In this document: piece by piece, positions 26,195 through 35,219 of the stretch
Position numbering within the stretch: position 1 is the first letter of the stretch
Layout: every line of letters begins with the position of its first letter
Source of the DNA: Acidobacteriota bacterium
Lineage (GTDB): Bacteria; Acidobacteriota; Terriglobia; Bryobacterales; Bryobacteraceae
NCBI GenBank assembly: GCA_025352795.1
Contig: JANXSF010000062.1
Span: 1-58,940 of the forward strand
Direction of reading: 5' to 3'
Length of the DNA stretch: 58,940 nucleotides
Program-made: the position numbers and the translations under genes
Notes under the pieces: model-generated
Database searches by the model: none
Told to the model about the DNA's origin: nothing
What the model saw: the letters and a program-made list of their open reading frames with translations, nothing else

Positions 26195-27376
26195 ATGCCA
26201 TTGAATCCAGCTCGACGCAAATTTTTTTCGTACCTTGCGGCCAGTCCCTTTGCTTTGCACGCGCAGGAGTTTTTTCCGCAGAAACCGCAGGAAGCCGTGA
26301 ACGTTTTCGATCTGGAATCGGCTGCCCGCAAAAAGCTCCCGCCAGCACACTTCGGCTATCTGACTACCGGGGTTGAGGATGATGCCACTCTGCGCGCAAA
26401 TCGTGACGCGTTTAGCCGCTATCAACTGCGCCCACGGCGGCTGATTGATGTCAGCAAGGTTTCTACCGAAGTGGAATTGTTCGGCACACGATTCACTTCC
26501 CCAGTGCTGCTTTCCCCCACCGGTAGCAACAAAGCGTTTCACGAAGACGGGGAATTGGCCGTGGCCCGCGCCGCAGCCTCGCGCAACACCGGACAGATTC
26601 TTTCCACCTCTACAACTGTGTCCTTGGAACAAGTGAATGAAGCGTATGGTGCACCAGTTTGGTATCAACTTTATGCCACATCCAGTTGGGCGATCACGGA
26701 AAAACTGGTAAAGCGTGCAGAAGCCGCAGGCTGTAAGATTCTGGTGCTGACCGTGGACGTCCCCGCTGGTCGCAAGACGGAAACTGAAGTGCGTTTCAAA
26801 CGGCTGGACACGCGGACTTGCGGAGCTTGTCACGGGGAAGGTCCTATTGGGATGGCCGCCTACTTCCGCAGGAAGCCGATGTTTGACGGCATAGACACTG
26901 CCGGCATTTCTCTTTTTGCACCCGCGCTCACTTGGGAATCGGTGCGTCGCTTAAAGCAGTTCACTTCCATGAAGCTGGTGTTGAAAGGAATTGTCACACG
27001 GGAAGATGCCCAGCTTGCTCGGGAGCACGGCGTGGACGGAATCATTGTTTCAAACCACGGGGGTCGCGCCGAAGAAAGTGGCCGTGCGTCCCTGGAATGT
27101 CTGCCGGAAGTGGTGGCAGGTGCCGGGCTGGGCATGACCATATTAATGGATGGAGGAATTCGTCGTGGTGGCGATGCGTTCAAAGCCATCGCCCTGGGTG
27201 CCCGCGCCGTATGCATTGGAAGGCCCTATTTATGGGGTCTTGGCGCATTCGGACAACCAGGAGTAGAGACTGCCATTGATCTGATCCGCACGGAACTGGA
27301 TCTGGTTATGAAACAATGTGGTACGCGCACGCTTGGGGAAATCAAGCCAAGCCATGTTCAAAGGAGCATCTTATGA
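26195..27376 (+). CDS. Exported FMN-dependent alpha-hydroxy acid oxidase/dehydrogenase
   Basis: 393 residues. The N-terminus 'ARRKFFSYLAASPFALHAQ' resembles a Tat signal, which suits a folded flavoprotein. The TIM-barrel motifs are 'SPVLLSPTGSNKAFH', 'WYQLYA', 'LVLKGIVTREDA' (flavin-contacting Lys) and 'VSNHGGRAEES' (catalytic His). The loop usually reading 'SNHGGRQLD' differs. The expected oxidation is lactate, glycolate or a similar 2-hydroxy acid. ATG 26195 preferred over GTG 26192. A small secreted protein gene overlaps its stop, so they are coupled. Confidence 0.88.
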   Translation: MPLNPARRKFFSYLAASPFALHAQEFFPQKPQEAVNVFDLESAARKKLPPAHFGYLTTGVEDDATLRANRDAFSRYQLRPRRLIDVSKVSTEVELFGTRFTSPVLLSPTGSNKAFHEDGELAVARAAASRNTGQILSTSTTVSLEQVNEAYGAPVWYQLYATSSWAITEKLVKRAEAAGCKILVLTVDVPAGRKTETEVRFKRLDTRTCGACHGEGPIGMAAYFRRKPMFDGIDTAGISLFAPALTWESVRRLKQFTSMKLVLKGIVTREDAQLAREHGVDGIIVSNHGGRAEESGRASLECLPEVVAGAGLGMTILMDGGIRRGGDAFKAIALGARAVCIGRPYLWGLGAFGQPGVETAIDLIRTELDLVMKQCGTRTLGEIKPSHVQRSIL

Positions 27377-27732
27377 AGACACTAATTACGCTATTGACCC
27401 TGTTCACGGCAACCTGTTTTGCCGGCGATATTTCTGGAAACTGGAAAGGAACTGCGGAAGGTCAAAATGGTCCCATGGAGCGCACGTTTACTTTCAAAGT
27501 CGATGGCAAAAAAGTAACTGGTGAAACAGTAAGTTCCATCGCCGGAAAGTCTACTCTGGAAGATGGAATGGTAGATGGCGATAACGTCAGCTTCAATATC
27601 AATGTAAAGATTCAGGACAATGAAATGAAGCTGAGTTACAAAGGCAAAGTTGCTGGGGATAAGATCTTGTTCAAGGTGGAGTTACCAGGCGGTGGTCAAA
27701 ACCTTGAGTGGAATGTTACTCGGGTGAAGTAG
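27373..27732 (+). CDS. Small secreted protein, unknown function
   Basis: 119 residues. Signal peptide 'MKTLITLLTLFTATCFA', then a beta-rich domain 'GDISGNWKGTAEGQNG' and 'TFTFKVDGKKVTGETVSS' to 'KGKVAGDKILFKVELPGG'. This is a lipocalin-like or avidin-like repeat pattern seen in many acidobacterial secreted proteins. AAGGAG lies 6 nt upstream (27361-27366). It overlaps the end of the oxidase gene by 4 nt. Function not known. Confidence 0.75.
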   Translation: MKTLITLLTLFTATCFAGDISGNWKGTAEGQNGPMERTFTFKVDGKKVTGETVSSIAGKSTLEDGMVDGDNVSFNINVKIQDNEMKLSYKGKVAGDKILFKVELPGGGQNLEWNVTRVK

Positions 27733-27738
27733 TTCCGC

Positions 27739-30700
27739 TTAATCGCCATTACTCATGGGCCGTTCCATATTCGCTGCCCCTGTCGGCTGTTGACTGGTTG
27801 CATTCCGAGCTTTTCGTAACTTCACCCATTCCGCTAAGTCATCAAACAGCGAGTAAGCCACCGGAGTAACAATCAGTGTCAAAAGCAACGACAAACTCTG
27901 TCCGCCAATAACCACAATTGCAATGGATCGGCGTTCTTCAGCGCCTGCCCCCGTCCCTAGCGCCAGCGGCAACATACCCGCTACTAAAGTCAGAGTTGTC
28001 ATCAGAATGGGCCGTAACCGATCGCGATTCGCCCGCATGATCGCAATTTCACGATCCATCCCTGTGCGTCGCAAATTGTTGGTATGGTCTACTTGCAGAA
28101 TGGAATTCTTCTTCACCACACCAAACAGCACCAGGATCCCCAATGCCGAATAGAGGTTTAATGTTTCATTGAAAAACCATAGCGACAAAAATCCGAATGG
28201 CACCGCCAATGGCAGACTCAGCAAAATAGTAATGGGGTGTACCAGGCTTTCAAACTGGCTGGCAAGAATCATGTACATGAAGACAATGGAAAGCAGAAAT
28301 GCCCACAGAAACTCAGTAAAAGTGCGTTCGAATTCGCGACCTCGTCCAATGATGGTTGTAGAGTAAGCGGTTGGCATATGTAAATCTTCAGCAGCCTTAC
28401 GAATCTCAACCAAACGGTCAGCCAGCGCATAGCCCGGCGCTACGTTAGAACGAATGCCCACTTGCCGTTGCCGATCCAATGCTTCAATGCGATAAGCCGA
28501 CATGCCTTCTTCCATCTTCACCACATTGTCCAATCGCACTAAGCGATTCTTGCTCGATGGCACAAATAGCTTGGCCACCGTATCGGGACTATTTCTATCG
28601 GCATTCGTCAACCGTACTTCCACATCGTAATCATCGGCTAGTTTCGTATCGCGGAATCGCGACACCTCGTCATCACCACCCACCATTAATCGCAAAGATC
28701 CGGCGATGTCTGAAGCATCCACGCCCAAGTCAGCAGCCCGTTCGCGATCAATGAATACGCGCAGTTCAGGCTTAGTAAGACGTAGCGTGGTATCTATATC
28801 CAGCAAACCTGGAATCTTCAATTCAGCATCTCGAAGCGCTTCACTATACTTATATAACTGCATCAGGTCTGGCCCGCGAATACTGAAATCCACATCCACT
28901 GGGGCCGAGCCCTGACTCACCGTTTGCAAATTTGAGATACGTGTGCGAATGTCGGGAAAATGCTTCACCTGCTGCCGCATGGCCGCCATCACATCGCGCT
29001 GAGTATAGATATTTTTGAAGGTATCCATGGGCTTGCCCGCCAGCAGATTTTTCCAAAAACGGCTGGGGGAAACTACCCTGTCTTCCACATCCGTAATGCG
29101 GGCATAGCCTCGTGCTGAATTCACCTGCTGTAAATAACCCGAACCAATGGTAAACAGTAAATGTTCCACACCGGGCAGTGTCTTCCATTCCGCTTCAATT
29201 TGATTAAGCAGTAAAAGCATGGAACCTAAACTTGCCCCTTCCGGAGCATTCACGTTGATTTCAAATTCGCTTTCGTCAACATTGGTGGGAATGTATTCCT
29301 GGCGAACCAGTTTATAAAGTGGGACAGACGAAGCCACCACGGCCACTGCAAATACGGCTACAATCGCCCGATGATCCATGGCCCAGCCCAGCATGATTTC
29401 GTAAGCTCGGTCCACTTTTGCATAGAACCCGGCACGCGAATCTTTGTGATTTGAATCGCTGGATGGTTTCAACATGCGCGAACACATCATGGGAGTCAGA
29501 CTGAAGCTTACCAGCAAGGAAACAAGAATGGCCACCGATGCCGTGAAGCCGAAACTATAAAGAAATCGGCCAGAAATGGACGACATGAAAGACACCGGCA
29601 GGAACACTACAATCAGGCTGAGAGTGGTGGCCATTACGGCTAAACCAATGTCCTTAGTCGCAGCGATTGCAGCTTCCATTGGGGCCATTTTCTTGTCTTC
29701 AATAAAGCGGTGGATGTTTTCCAACACAACAATCGCATCGTCAATCACCACGCCAACCATCAGCACCAGGGCCAGCATGGTGATGTTGTTCAGTGTGAAA
29801 TGCATTGCGTACATGGCACCAAATGTGGCGATGATGGAAGCAGGAATGGCCACACCGGAAATGATGGTAGCGCGCCAGTCACGCATGAAAACGAACACTA
29901 CCAGCGATGCCAGAATGCTTCCTAAAATCAAATGAAGCTGCACTTCATGGAACGCATTTTCGATATAGCGCGATTGATCCTGCACTACATCAAGCGATAC
30001 TCCTGGCGGCAGAACTTCAATCACTCGCGGTAGTTTCTGACGCACGCCATGAATCACTTCAATGGTGTTTGCGCCTGACTGGCGGCGTACTTCCAGAGCC
30101 ACCGCATCGCGACCGTCGTACCGCGCCGCAGTGCGCTGTTCCTTATGACCATCTTCTGCCGATCCTAAATCGCGAACCCGGATCGGAGTATTTCCGATGG
30201 TAGACACCACTAAATCATTGAATAACTTTGGGTCAGGGTAACGTCCAAAGGTACGCAGCGTCAATTCCCGAAATCCTTCATCAACGCGGCCACCGGGGAT
30301 GTCCGAATTTTGTCGAGCCACCGCATCACGGGCGCGCACTGCGGCAATACGATATGCCGAAAGTCGGTTGGCATCGAACCATACATTAATGGCCCGCTTC
30401 TGTCCGCCGATGATACCCACTTGACCCACGCCGCCGACCGATTCAATGGCGTCCTGCACGGTGCGATCAGCAATCTCGTAAAGCTCTCTGGGCAGCTTGT
30501 TGCCGCTCAGCACAATGGTCATAATGGGCGATGCATCGGCATCCAACTTTTTGACCAGCGGTGCTTTGGCATCCTTCGGCAGCAGGTTAGTAACCGTTGC
30601 CACGGCGTCGCGCACGTCTTGTGCAGCCACGTCGATACTTCGATTCAAATTGAAGTTGATGGTGACAATAGATACGCTTTCCGTTGAAGTACTGCGGATC

Positions 30701-30939
30701 TGATCAATGCCTTCCACCGTTGCCACTGCATCTTCGATACGTCGTGTAATGGTGGATTCTATCTCTTCTGGCGATGCTCCAATCAGCATAGTGCGCACGC
30801 TGACAATGGGCAAGTCTACATCGGGAAAGCGATCCACACCCAACTTGGTATAAGAGACGGCACCAATCACCACCAAAGCAAGAATCAGCATCACAGCAAA
30901 CACCGGACGACTTACGCATATCTCAGCTAATTTTTGCAT
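27739..30939 (-). CDS. RND-family efflux transporter, inner-membrane subunit
   Basis: 1066 residues, AcrB/MdtB type. 'MQKLAEICVSRPVFAVMLIL' opens TM1. The proton-relay pair D-D is in 'GVVIDDAIVVLENIHR' (TM4). Two large periplasmic porter/docking loops follow TM1 and TM7. 'LPLAVPFGFLSLWFF' and the final TM cluster 'TPVAYSLFDDL' complete the 12-TM plan. Proton-driven export of drugs or lipids. The start is 6 nt after the adaptor stop. No outer-membrane channel gene is adjacent. Confidence 0.95.
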   Translation of the reverse strand: MQKLAEICVSRPVFAVMLILALVVIGAVSYTKLGVDRFPDVDLPIVSVRTMLIGASPEEIESTITRRIEDAVATVEGIDQIRSTSTESVSIVTINFNLNRSIDVAAQDVRDAVATVTNLLPKDAKAPLVKKLDADASPIMTIVLSGNKLPRELYEIADRTVQDAIESVGGVGQVGIIGGQKRAINVWFDANRLSAYRIAAVRARDAVARQNSDIPGGRVDEGFRELTLRTFGRYPDPKLFNDLVVSTIGNTPIRVRDLGSAEDGHKEQRTAARYDGRDAVALEVRRQSGANTIEVIHGVRQKLPRVIEVLPPGVSLDVVQDQSRYIENAFHEVQLHLILGSILASLVVFVFMRDWRATIISGVAIPASIIATFGAMYAMHFTLNNITMLALVLMVGVVIDDAIVVLENIHRFIEDKKMAPMEAAIAATKDIGLAVMATTLSLIVVFLPVSFMSSISGRFLYSFGFTASVAILVSLLVSFSLTPMMCSRMLKPSSDSNHKDSRAGFYAKVDRAYEIMLGWAMDHRAIVAVFAVAVVASSVPLYKLVRQEYIPTNVDESEFEINVNAPEGASLGSMLLLLNQIEAEWKTLPGVEHLLFTIGSGYLQQVNSARGYARITDVEDRVVSPSRFWKNLLAGKPMDTFKNIYTQRDVMAAMRQQVKHFPDIRTRISNLQTVSQGSAPVDVDFSIRGPDLMQLYKYSEALRDAELKIPGLLDIDTTLRLTKPELRVFIDRERAADLGVDASDIAGSLRLMVGGDDEVSRFRDTKLADDYDVEVRLTNADRNSPDTVAKLFVPSSKNRLVRLDNVVKMEEGMSAYRIEALDRQRQVGIRSNVAPGYALADRLVEIRKAAEDLHMPTAYSTTIIGRGREFERTFTEFLWAFLLSIVFMYMILASQFESLVHPITILLSLPLAVPFGFLSLWFFNETLNLYSALGILVLFGVVKKNSILQVDHTNNLRRTGMDREIAIMRANRDRLRPILMTTLTLVAGMLPLALGTGAGAEERRSIAIVVIGGQSLSLLLTLIVTPVAYSLFDDLAEWVKLRKARNATSQQPTGAANMERPMSNGD

Positions 30940-30945
30940 GTTATG

Positions 30946-32142
30946 CTACCGACCTGAAACCGTTACCTTCTGGCCTTTCATCATGCGTTCCGTTGCGTTG
31001 GTCACCACATTTGCATTTGCATCAAGACCCTTCAGCACTTCTATGCGATTGCCAGGCAACCGGCGTCCACTTAGAATCACATGGTCTTCCAAAGCACCGT
31101 TTCTCACCACAAATATGCGTTCCGTACCAGCAAAACTGACCACTGCGCTGAACGGAACAGTGATTCCGGTGGCCGATGCATCCACTGTAATGCGACCTTC
31201 AGCAAACGAACCAGGTCGTATTTTTCCATCTTCATTCGGGATTTCACCTTCCACTGTAAGCGACCTGCTCAACGCATCGATGGCCGGACTCAGCCGCACC
31301 ACTCGACCAGTGCGTTTGCCTTGGCCACCTTGAATATCAATTTCAATCAACTGTCCAAACTTCACCTTGCTCGCTTGCTTTTCAGGAACTTCCAAACGGA
31401 TGCGTAGCGGGTGTTGGCGCACAATAGTGGCCACCGGAGCGTTCACCCCCAAATACTCGCCCACGGACGTTTGACGCTTGGTGATGCCACCGCTGAACGG
31501 CGCTTTAATCACCGTGTCTGTTAGTTGCTGCCGAGCCAAAGAAAGTTGTGCGCGGCGTTCGGTGAGTTGCGCTCGCAGTTGGGCCACTTGCTCCAAAGCA
31601 GCTTGATACCTAGCTTCAGCAGTCTGCCGTGTAATCCCAGCTTTTTCGTTATCCACTCGCGAAAGCACACCTTGCTGAAACAGCTTCGACGTGTTTTCCC
31701 CAATCAATTTGGCCTCGCGCAACCCTGCCGCAGCTTGGCGCACCATGGCCGTATCTTCGGGCACAACGTTGTCTGTAGGCAAGTTGCCGATGCCAAGTTG
31801 CGCTCTTGTTTGCTCCACTTGACCTTCGGCCTGCTTCACCCGAAATTCGTAATCATCTTTTTCCAACTCCGCCAACACCTGACCGGCGGTCACTTGAGAG
31901 CCCAGGTCCACATTTAACTTGATCAAACGACCAGGAACTTTGACACCAATGGATGCCACGTCTTCAGCAAACAATTCCCCATTAGCTACAATTACTTCAG
32001 GAATTGGTTCCAAAGCAGTAGTCAAGATTGTAACAGCCAAAGGTTTTGCAGTATTGGCTGTAGCAGTTGCCGGATTGGAATAAGGGCCGCTGCAACCTGC
32101 CAGCAAAGACAGGGCGGCTAATAAGGAACACACGATTCGCAT
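30946..32142 (-). CDS. RND efflux periplasmic adaptor lipoprotein
   Basis: 398 residues. Lipoprotein signal with 'LLAGC' at about residues 13-17. Then barrel-sandwich 'IGVKVPGRLIKLNVDLGSQV', alpha-hairpin coiled coil (about 110-215, 'RAQLTERRAQLSLARQQL'), 'IKAPFSGGITKRQTSVGEYL' and beta-barrel domains. This is a membrane-fusion protein that bridges the RND pump to an outer-membrane channel. First gene of the efflux pair. Confidence 0.93.
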   Translation of the reverse strand: MRIVCSLLAALSLLAGCSGPYSNPATATANTAKPLAVTILTTALEPIPEVIVANGELFAEDVASIGVKVPGRLIKLNVDLGSQVTAGQVLAELEKDDYEFRVKQAEGQVEQTRAQLGIGNLPTDNVVPEDTAMVRQAAAGLREAKLIGENTSKLFQQGVLSRVDNEKAGITRQTAEARYQAALEQVAQLRAQLTERRAQLSLARQQLTDTVIKAPFSGGITKRQTSVGEYLGVNAPVATIVRQHPLRIRLEVPEKQASKVKFGQLIEIDIQGGQGKRTGRVVRLSPAIDALSRSLTVEGEIPNEDGKIRPGSFAEGRITVDASATGITVPFSAVVSFAGTERIFVVRNGALEDHVILSGRRLPGNRIEVLKGLDANANVVTNATERMMKGQKVTVSGR

Positions 32143-32184
32143 AAAGGCTTTGGCCTAATTTTCTCACACTTCGCGGTTTGAATC

Positions 32185-33258
32185 TCAAGCAATGTGCGCA
32201 CCGGTCGCATTCACATACAGTGCATACAGCGATTGGCTGGCTGCCATAAACAACCGATTCCGCTTTGCACCGCCGAAGCAAATATTGGCGCAGTTTTCTG
32301 GCAGGCGAATCATCCCAATCCGCTCCCCTGCCGCTGTGATTACCTGCACGCCTGGTCGTGCCCCAGCCCAAATGTTGCCATCCACATCGCAGCGGATTCC
32401 ATCAGCAGCCGATGGCGCACCGGTGCCTGGAACATCCAATTGGATAAAGCGTTTGCCATTGCGCACCGCGATGCCATCCACATCCCAAACCTTGGTATCC
32501 CGACCGCCGGCGCCTGTATCGGCAATGTACATTTTCTTGTAGTCCGGTGAAAAGCAGATTCCATTTGGACCACTCACTTCTTCAGTGATCTTGGTCATTT
32601 TCCCGCTCTTGCCATCTACTCTGTAAACCGCTTCTTTTAATTCTTTTGGAGCAGCATAGCCTTCGTAATTTCCATTGATTCCGTAGGGCGGATCAGTGAA
32701 CCAGATGCCGCCGTCAGGATGCACAACAATGTCATTTGGCGAATTCAAACGTTTGCCTTCAAACTTATCGGCAATCACCGTCACTGTGCCGTTGTTCTCA
32801 TAACGAACTACGCGACGCCCGCCATGTTCGCAGGAAAGCTGCCGACCTTCATAATCGAACGTGTTGCCATTGCTGTAACCAGAAGGATTCCGGAACACTG
32901 TGGTGCGGCCATCGTCTTCAATCCAACGCAACTGCACATTGGCCGGAATGTCACTCCAAACCAAGTAGCGACCCACACCATTCCAAGCCACACCTTCAGC
33001 CCAGGAAGTGCCTGTGTGCAAACGCTTCATGCTGGTATTGCCGATCATGTATTTGCGGAAGCGATTGTCCAGCGAAACAATGTCCGGTTCGGGATATTGG
33101 ATGGGCACTTGACCAGTCCAATCCCGTGGAGTTGGAATCGGCGAGACAGTTGCCGGAGCTTGCGCCGATGCAATGGCTGCCGTCGCCCCGCAAATCGCCG
33201 CGCTAAGAAACGACCTTCGATCACAGAAATTAGATTGGTTCCCACTTAAGATAGGCAT
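32185..33258 (-). CDS. Exported SMP-30/gluconolactonase-family protein
   Basis: 357 residues. Tat-type signal 'DRRSFLSAAICGATAAIASA', then a six-bladed propeller: 'EGVAWNGVGRYLVWSDI', 'CEHGGRRVVRYE', 'NSPNDIVVHPDGGIWFTDPP' (metal-binding Asn), 'GPNGICFSPDYKKMYIADTG' and 'DGIRCDVDGNIWAGARPGV'. SMP-30 enzymes are Ca/Zn-dependent lactonases; the sequence fits a periplasmic lactonase. It starts 7 nt after the esterase-propeller gene and shares its operon. Confidence 0.9.
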   Translation of the reverse strand: MPILSGNQSNFCDRRSFLSAAICGATAAIASAQAPATVSPIPTPRDWTGQVPIQYPEPDIVSLDNRFRKYMIGNTSMKRLHTGTSWAEGVAWNGVGRYLVWSDIPANVQLRWIEDDGRTTVFRNPSGYSNGNTFDYEGRQLSCEHGGRRVVRYENNGTVTVIADKFEGKRLNSPNDIVVHPDGGIWFTDPPYGINGNYEGYAAPKELKEAVYRVDGKSGKMTKITEEVSGPNGICFSPDYKKMYIADTGAGGRDTKVWDVDGIAVRNGKRFIQLDVPGTGAPSAADGIRCDVDGNIWAGARPGVQVITAAGERIGMIRLPENCANICFGGAKRNRLFMAASQSLYALYVNATGAHIA

Positions 33259-33265
33259 AGTGTCT

Positions 33266-34930
33266 CTACTTCACCACGGCCAAACTAGCTACCGTTCTAG
33301 GTCCAAGTCGCAGCTCGTTCACTAAATTCCCAGCCTTGTCCACTTCCACAATTCGACGCCCAGTATAATCGTTCAACAGCCAGTTACCATTGGGCAAAAC
33401 GTCAATCCCACTATTCCAGCCGAAAGCAAATCCTAAGTTCGCGCCCCCCACGGATCGCACCACCGTGCCCGCTTTATTCACCTCAATCACTTCCCCTGGA
33501 TCGCTCAGGCTGATCATAGTATTGCCGTTTTCCAAGCGATGGCCAACATAGAGCCGCCGCTTACTATCGGCAGCTTGATAAGTCCAAATAATATTCTTGT
33601 TCTGATCCACTTCAATCAGTTTGCCAACAGCTTCCACTGCGATCAAAGTTGTCCCTGCGGGCGTGCGATTGGAGTTGCGACTGCGCATGTTGGCCAAGTC
33701 TTCCGACTTGTATTCCCACACTATTTTCTTATCGGGGGTCACTTCAATCACGCGGCCAACCTTGGCATCGCCAATCAGCGTATTACCGTTGGGCAGGCGC
33801 TGCGCCGCCAGGGGATGTTCCAGACCCAGGCCGTCGCAACAGGTCCAGATTTCTTTTTGATTGCCATCCACTTCCACAACCTTCTTTTGCGATGCATAGC
33901 TTAGCAGTGCGCCACCACCGGGCAGCGGCTGCACATCGTGACTGCCGCCATTGGGGACTGTCCACAACTGACGACCCGAGGGCCACATCATCGCCACAAT
34001 TTCCTTTTTAGGGCCGTGATCGGATATAAGAATCAACTGCTCCTTGGCCTTCAATTGCTTATCGAAATAGGCCATTAAGCGTGCTTCAGCCTTTTCCAGG
34101 TCGGCACCCTTGAAGCCGTGACCAGCGCCGGGAATAATCTCTAATTCCGTCGCAACTCCTGATGCGCGCAACTTGTCGGTGAGCCACATACTTTGTTCAA
34201 CGGCCACATACGCGTCCTTATCGCCGTGGACGGCAAGAATTGGCGATGACATGGGTGTGACGTAGTAAAGCGGGCTGGCCTTCAAATGGGCTTCGCGATT
34301 GTGTTGCAGATCATTGCCAATAAAAATGGGCAGCACTTCCGCGGCATCTACGCTTTTGCCATAGGACTGTGTGAAATCAGTGGGCCCATAAAATTCGCCG
34401 ACGCACTGCACCTTACTCGATTGATCCAGATTCGGACCCGTGCCTTCAAACAAACGGGTGGCTCCAGTAAGGCCTAGCATCAACGCCAAGTGCCCGCCAG
34501 CCGAGCCCCCCGTGGCACCAATCCGATCAGGATCAACATTGTACTTCGCAGCATTGGCGCGCAGAAAACGTACCGCTGCTTTGACATCTTCTACTGGTGC
34601 AGGAAATTGATGACGAGGTGCAAAGCGGTAACTGACAGTGGCGCAAGTATAGCCCTGGCGCACCGCTTTGATGCAAAAAGGAATGTAGCTGGCGCGGGAA
34701 CCGCGGCGGAATCCACCACCATGGATCGCAATGATAGTAGGGTTGGCAACGTTGGCCCTCTTAGGCCGCAAAATATCCATGGCGACGCGTTCGCCCACAC
34801 GGGAATATTCCACATCAAGGTCGGCCTGAATATCGGCAGGGATGGCCGGAACAGAGGGCTGCTGTTGGGCAAAAAGGGCGCTGGTTACAGCGAGGGCAAG
34901 AGTGAATTGACGAAACCACATGGGCTTCAT
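33266..34930 (-). CDS. Secreted esterase fused to a C-terminal beta-propeller
   Basis: 554 residues after a signal peptide ending 'TSALFAQ'. Residues about 25-290 form a BD-FAE/HSL-like esterase: oxyanion 'IHGGGFRRGS', nucleophile 'GGSAGG', 'VHGDKDAYV' and catalytic His in 'GAGHGF'. Residues about 295-554 are a propeller of repeating blades such as 'LPNGNTLIGDAKVGRVIEV' and 'ENGNTMISLSDPGEVIEV', like arylsulfotransferase/PQQ-type repeats. A single frame covers both, with no frameshift. The propeller could bind a substrate or carbohydrate. Located directly upstream of the SMP-30 gene. Confidence 0.88.
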   Translation of the reverse strand: MKPMWFRQFTLALAVTSALFAQQQPSVPAIPADIQADLDVEYSRVGERVAMDILRPKRANVANPTIIAIHGGGFRRGSRASYIPFCIKAVRQGYTCATVSYRFAPRHQFPAPVEDVKAAVRFLRANAAKYNVDPDRIGATGGSAGGHLALMLGLTGATRLFEGTGPNLDQSSKVQCVGEFYGPTDFTQSYGKSVDAAEVLPIFIGNDLQHNREAHLKASPLYYVTPMSSPILAVHGDKDAYVAVEQSMWLTDKLRASGVATELEIIPGAGHGFKGADLEKAEARLMAYFDKQLKAKEQLILISDHGPKKEIVAMMWPSGRQLWTVPNGGSHDVQPLPGGGALLSYASQKKVVEVDGNQKEIWTCCDGLGLEHPLAAQRLPNGNTLIGDAKVGRVIEVTPDKKIVWEYKSEDLANMRSRNSNRTPAGTTLIAVEAVGKLIEVDQNKNIIWTYQAADSKRRLYVGHRLENGNTMISLSDPGEVIEVNKAGTVVRSVGGANLGFAFGWNSGIDVLPNGNWLLNDYTGRRIVEVDKAGNLVNELRLGPRTVASLAVVK

Positions 34931-34964
34931 TCTATAACGATTCAGATCACGTAGCTGTTTTTAA

Positions 34965-35165
34965 TTAACTCTTCGACATTGCCCGGCTCTTCTGCCCGCT
35001 ACCCACTTCGCCAGTCGCATATTGATCTGGATCGTCATCAAACAAATTCTTGCATTCTGAGCTGCAAAAATAGTAAGTCTTGTTGTTGTAGTCGCACAAA
35101 TCAGGGGCGTCGGCAACCTGTATGTTCATTCCGCAAACCGGATCTCTCTGACTCTTCATATTCAT
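34965..35165 (-). CDS. YHS-domain small protein
   Basis: 66 residues. YHS motif 'RDPVCGMNIQV' with 'YYFCSSECKNLFDDDPDQY', the Cys-containing metal-binding module often found with copper or heavy-metal ATPases and monooxygenases. Start at 35165 with GAGGA 8 nt upstream; ATG 35159 is a second option. Located 55 nt beyond the stop of the huge NdvB gene, probably with its own promoter. Its metal is not known. Confidence 0.88.
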   Translation of the reverse strand: MNMKSQRDPVCGMNIQVADAPDLCDYNNKTYYFCSSECKNLFDDDPDQYATGEVGSGQKSRAMSKS

Positions 35166-35219
35166 TGAATTTGTCCTCTATCAACCTTGCTAAACAGGCG
35201 TCTGTTAGATTGGCCCGAG

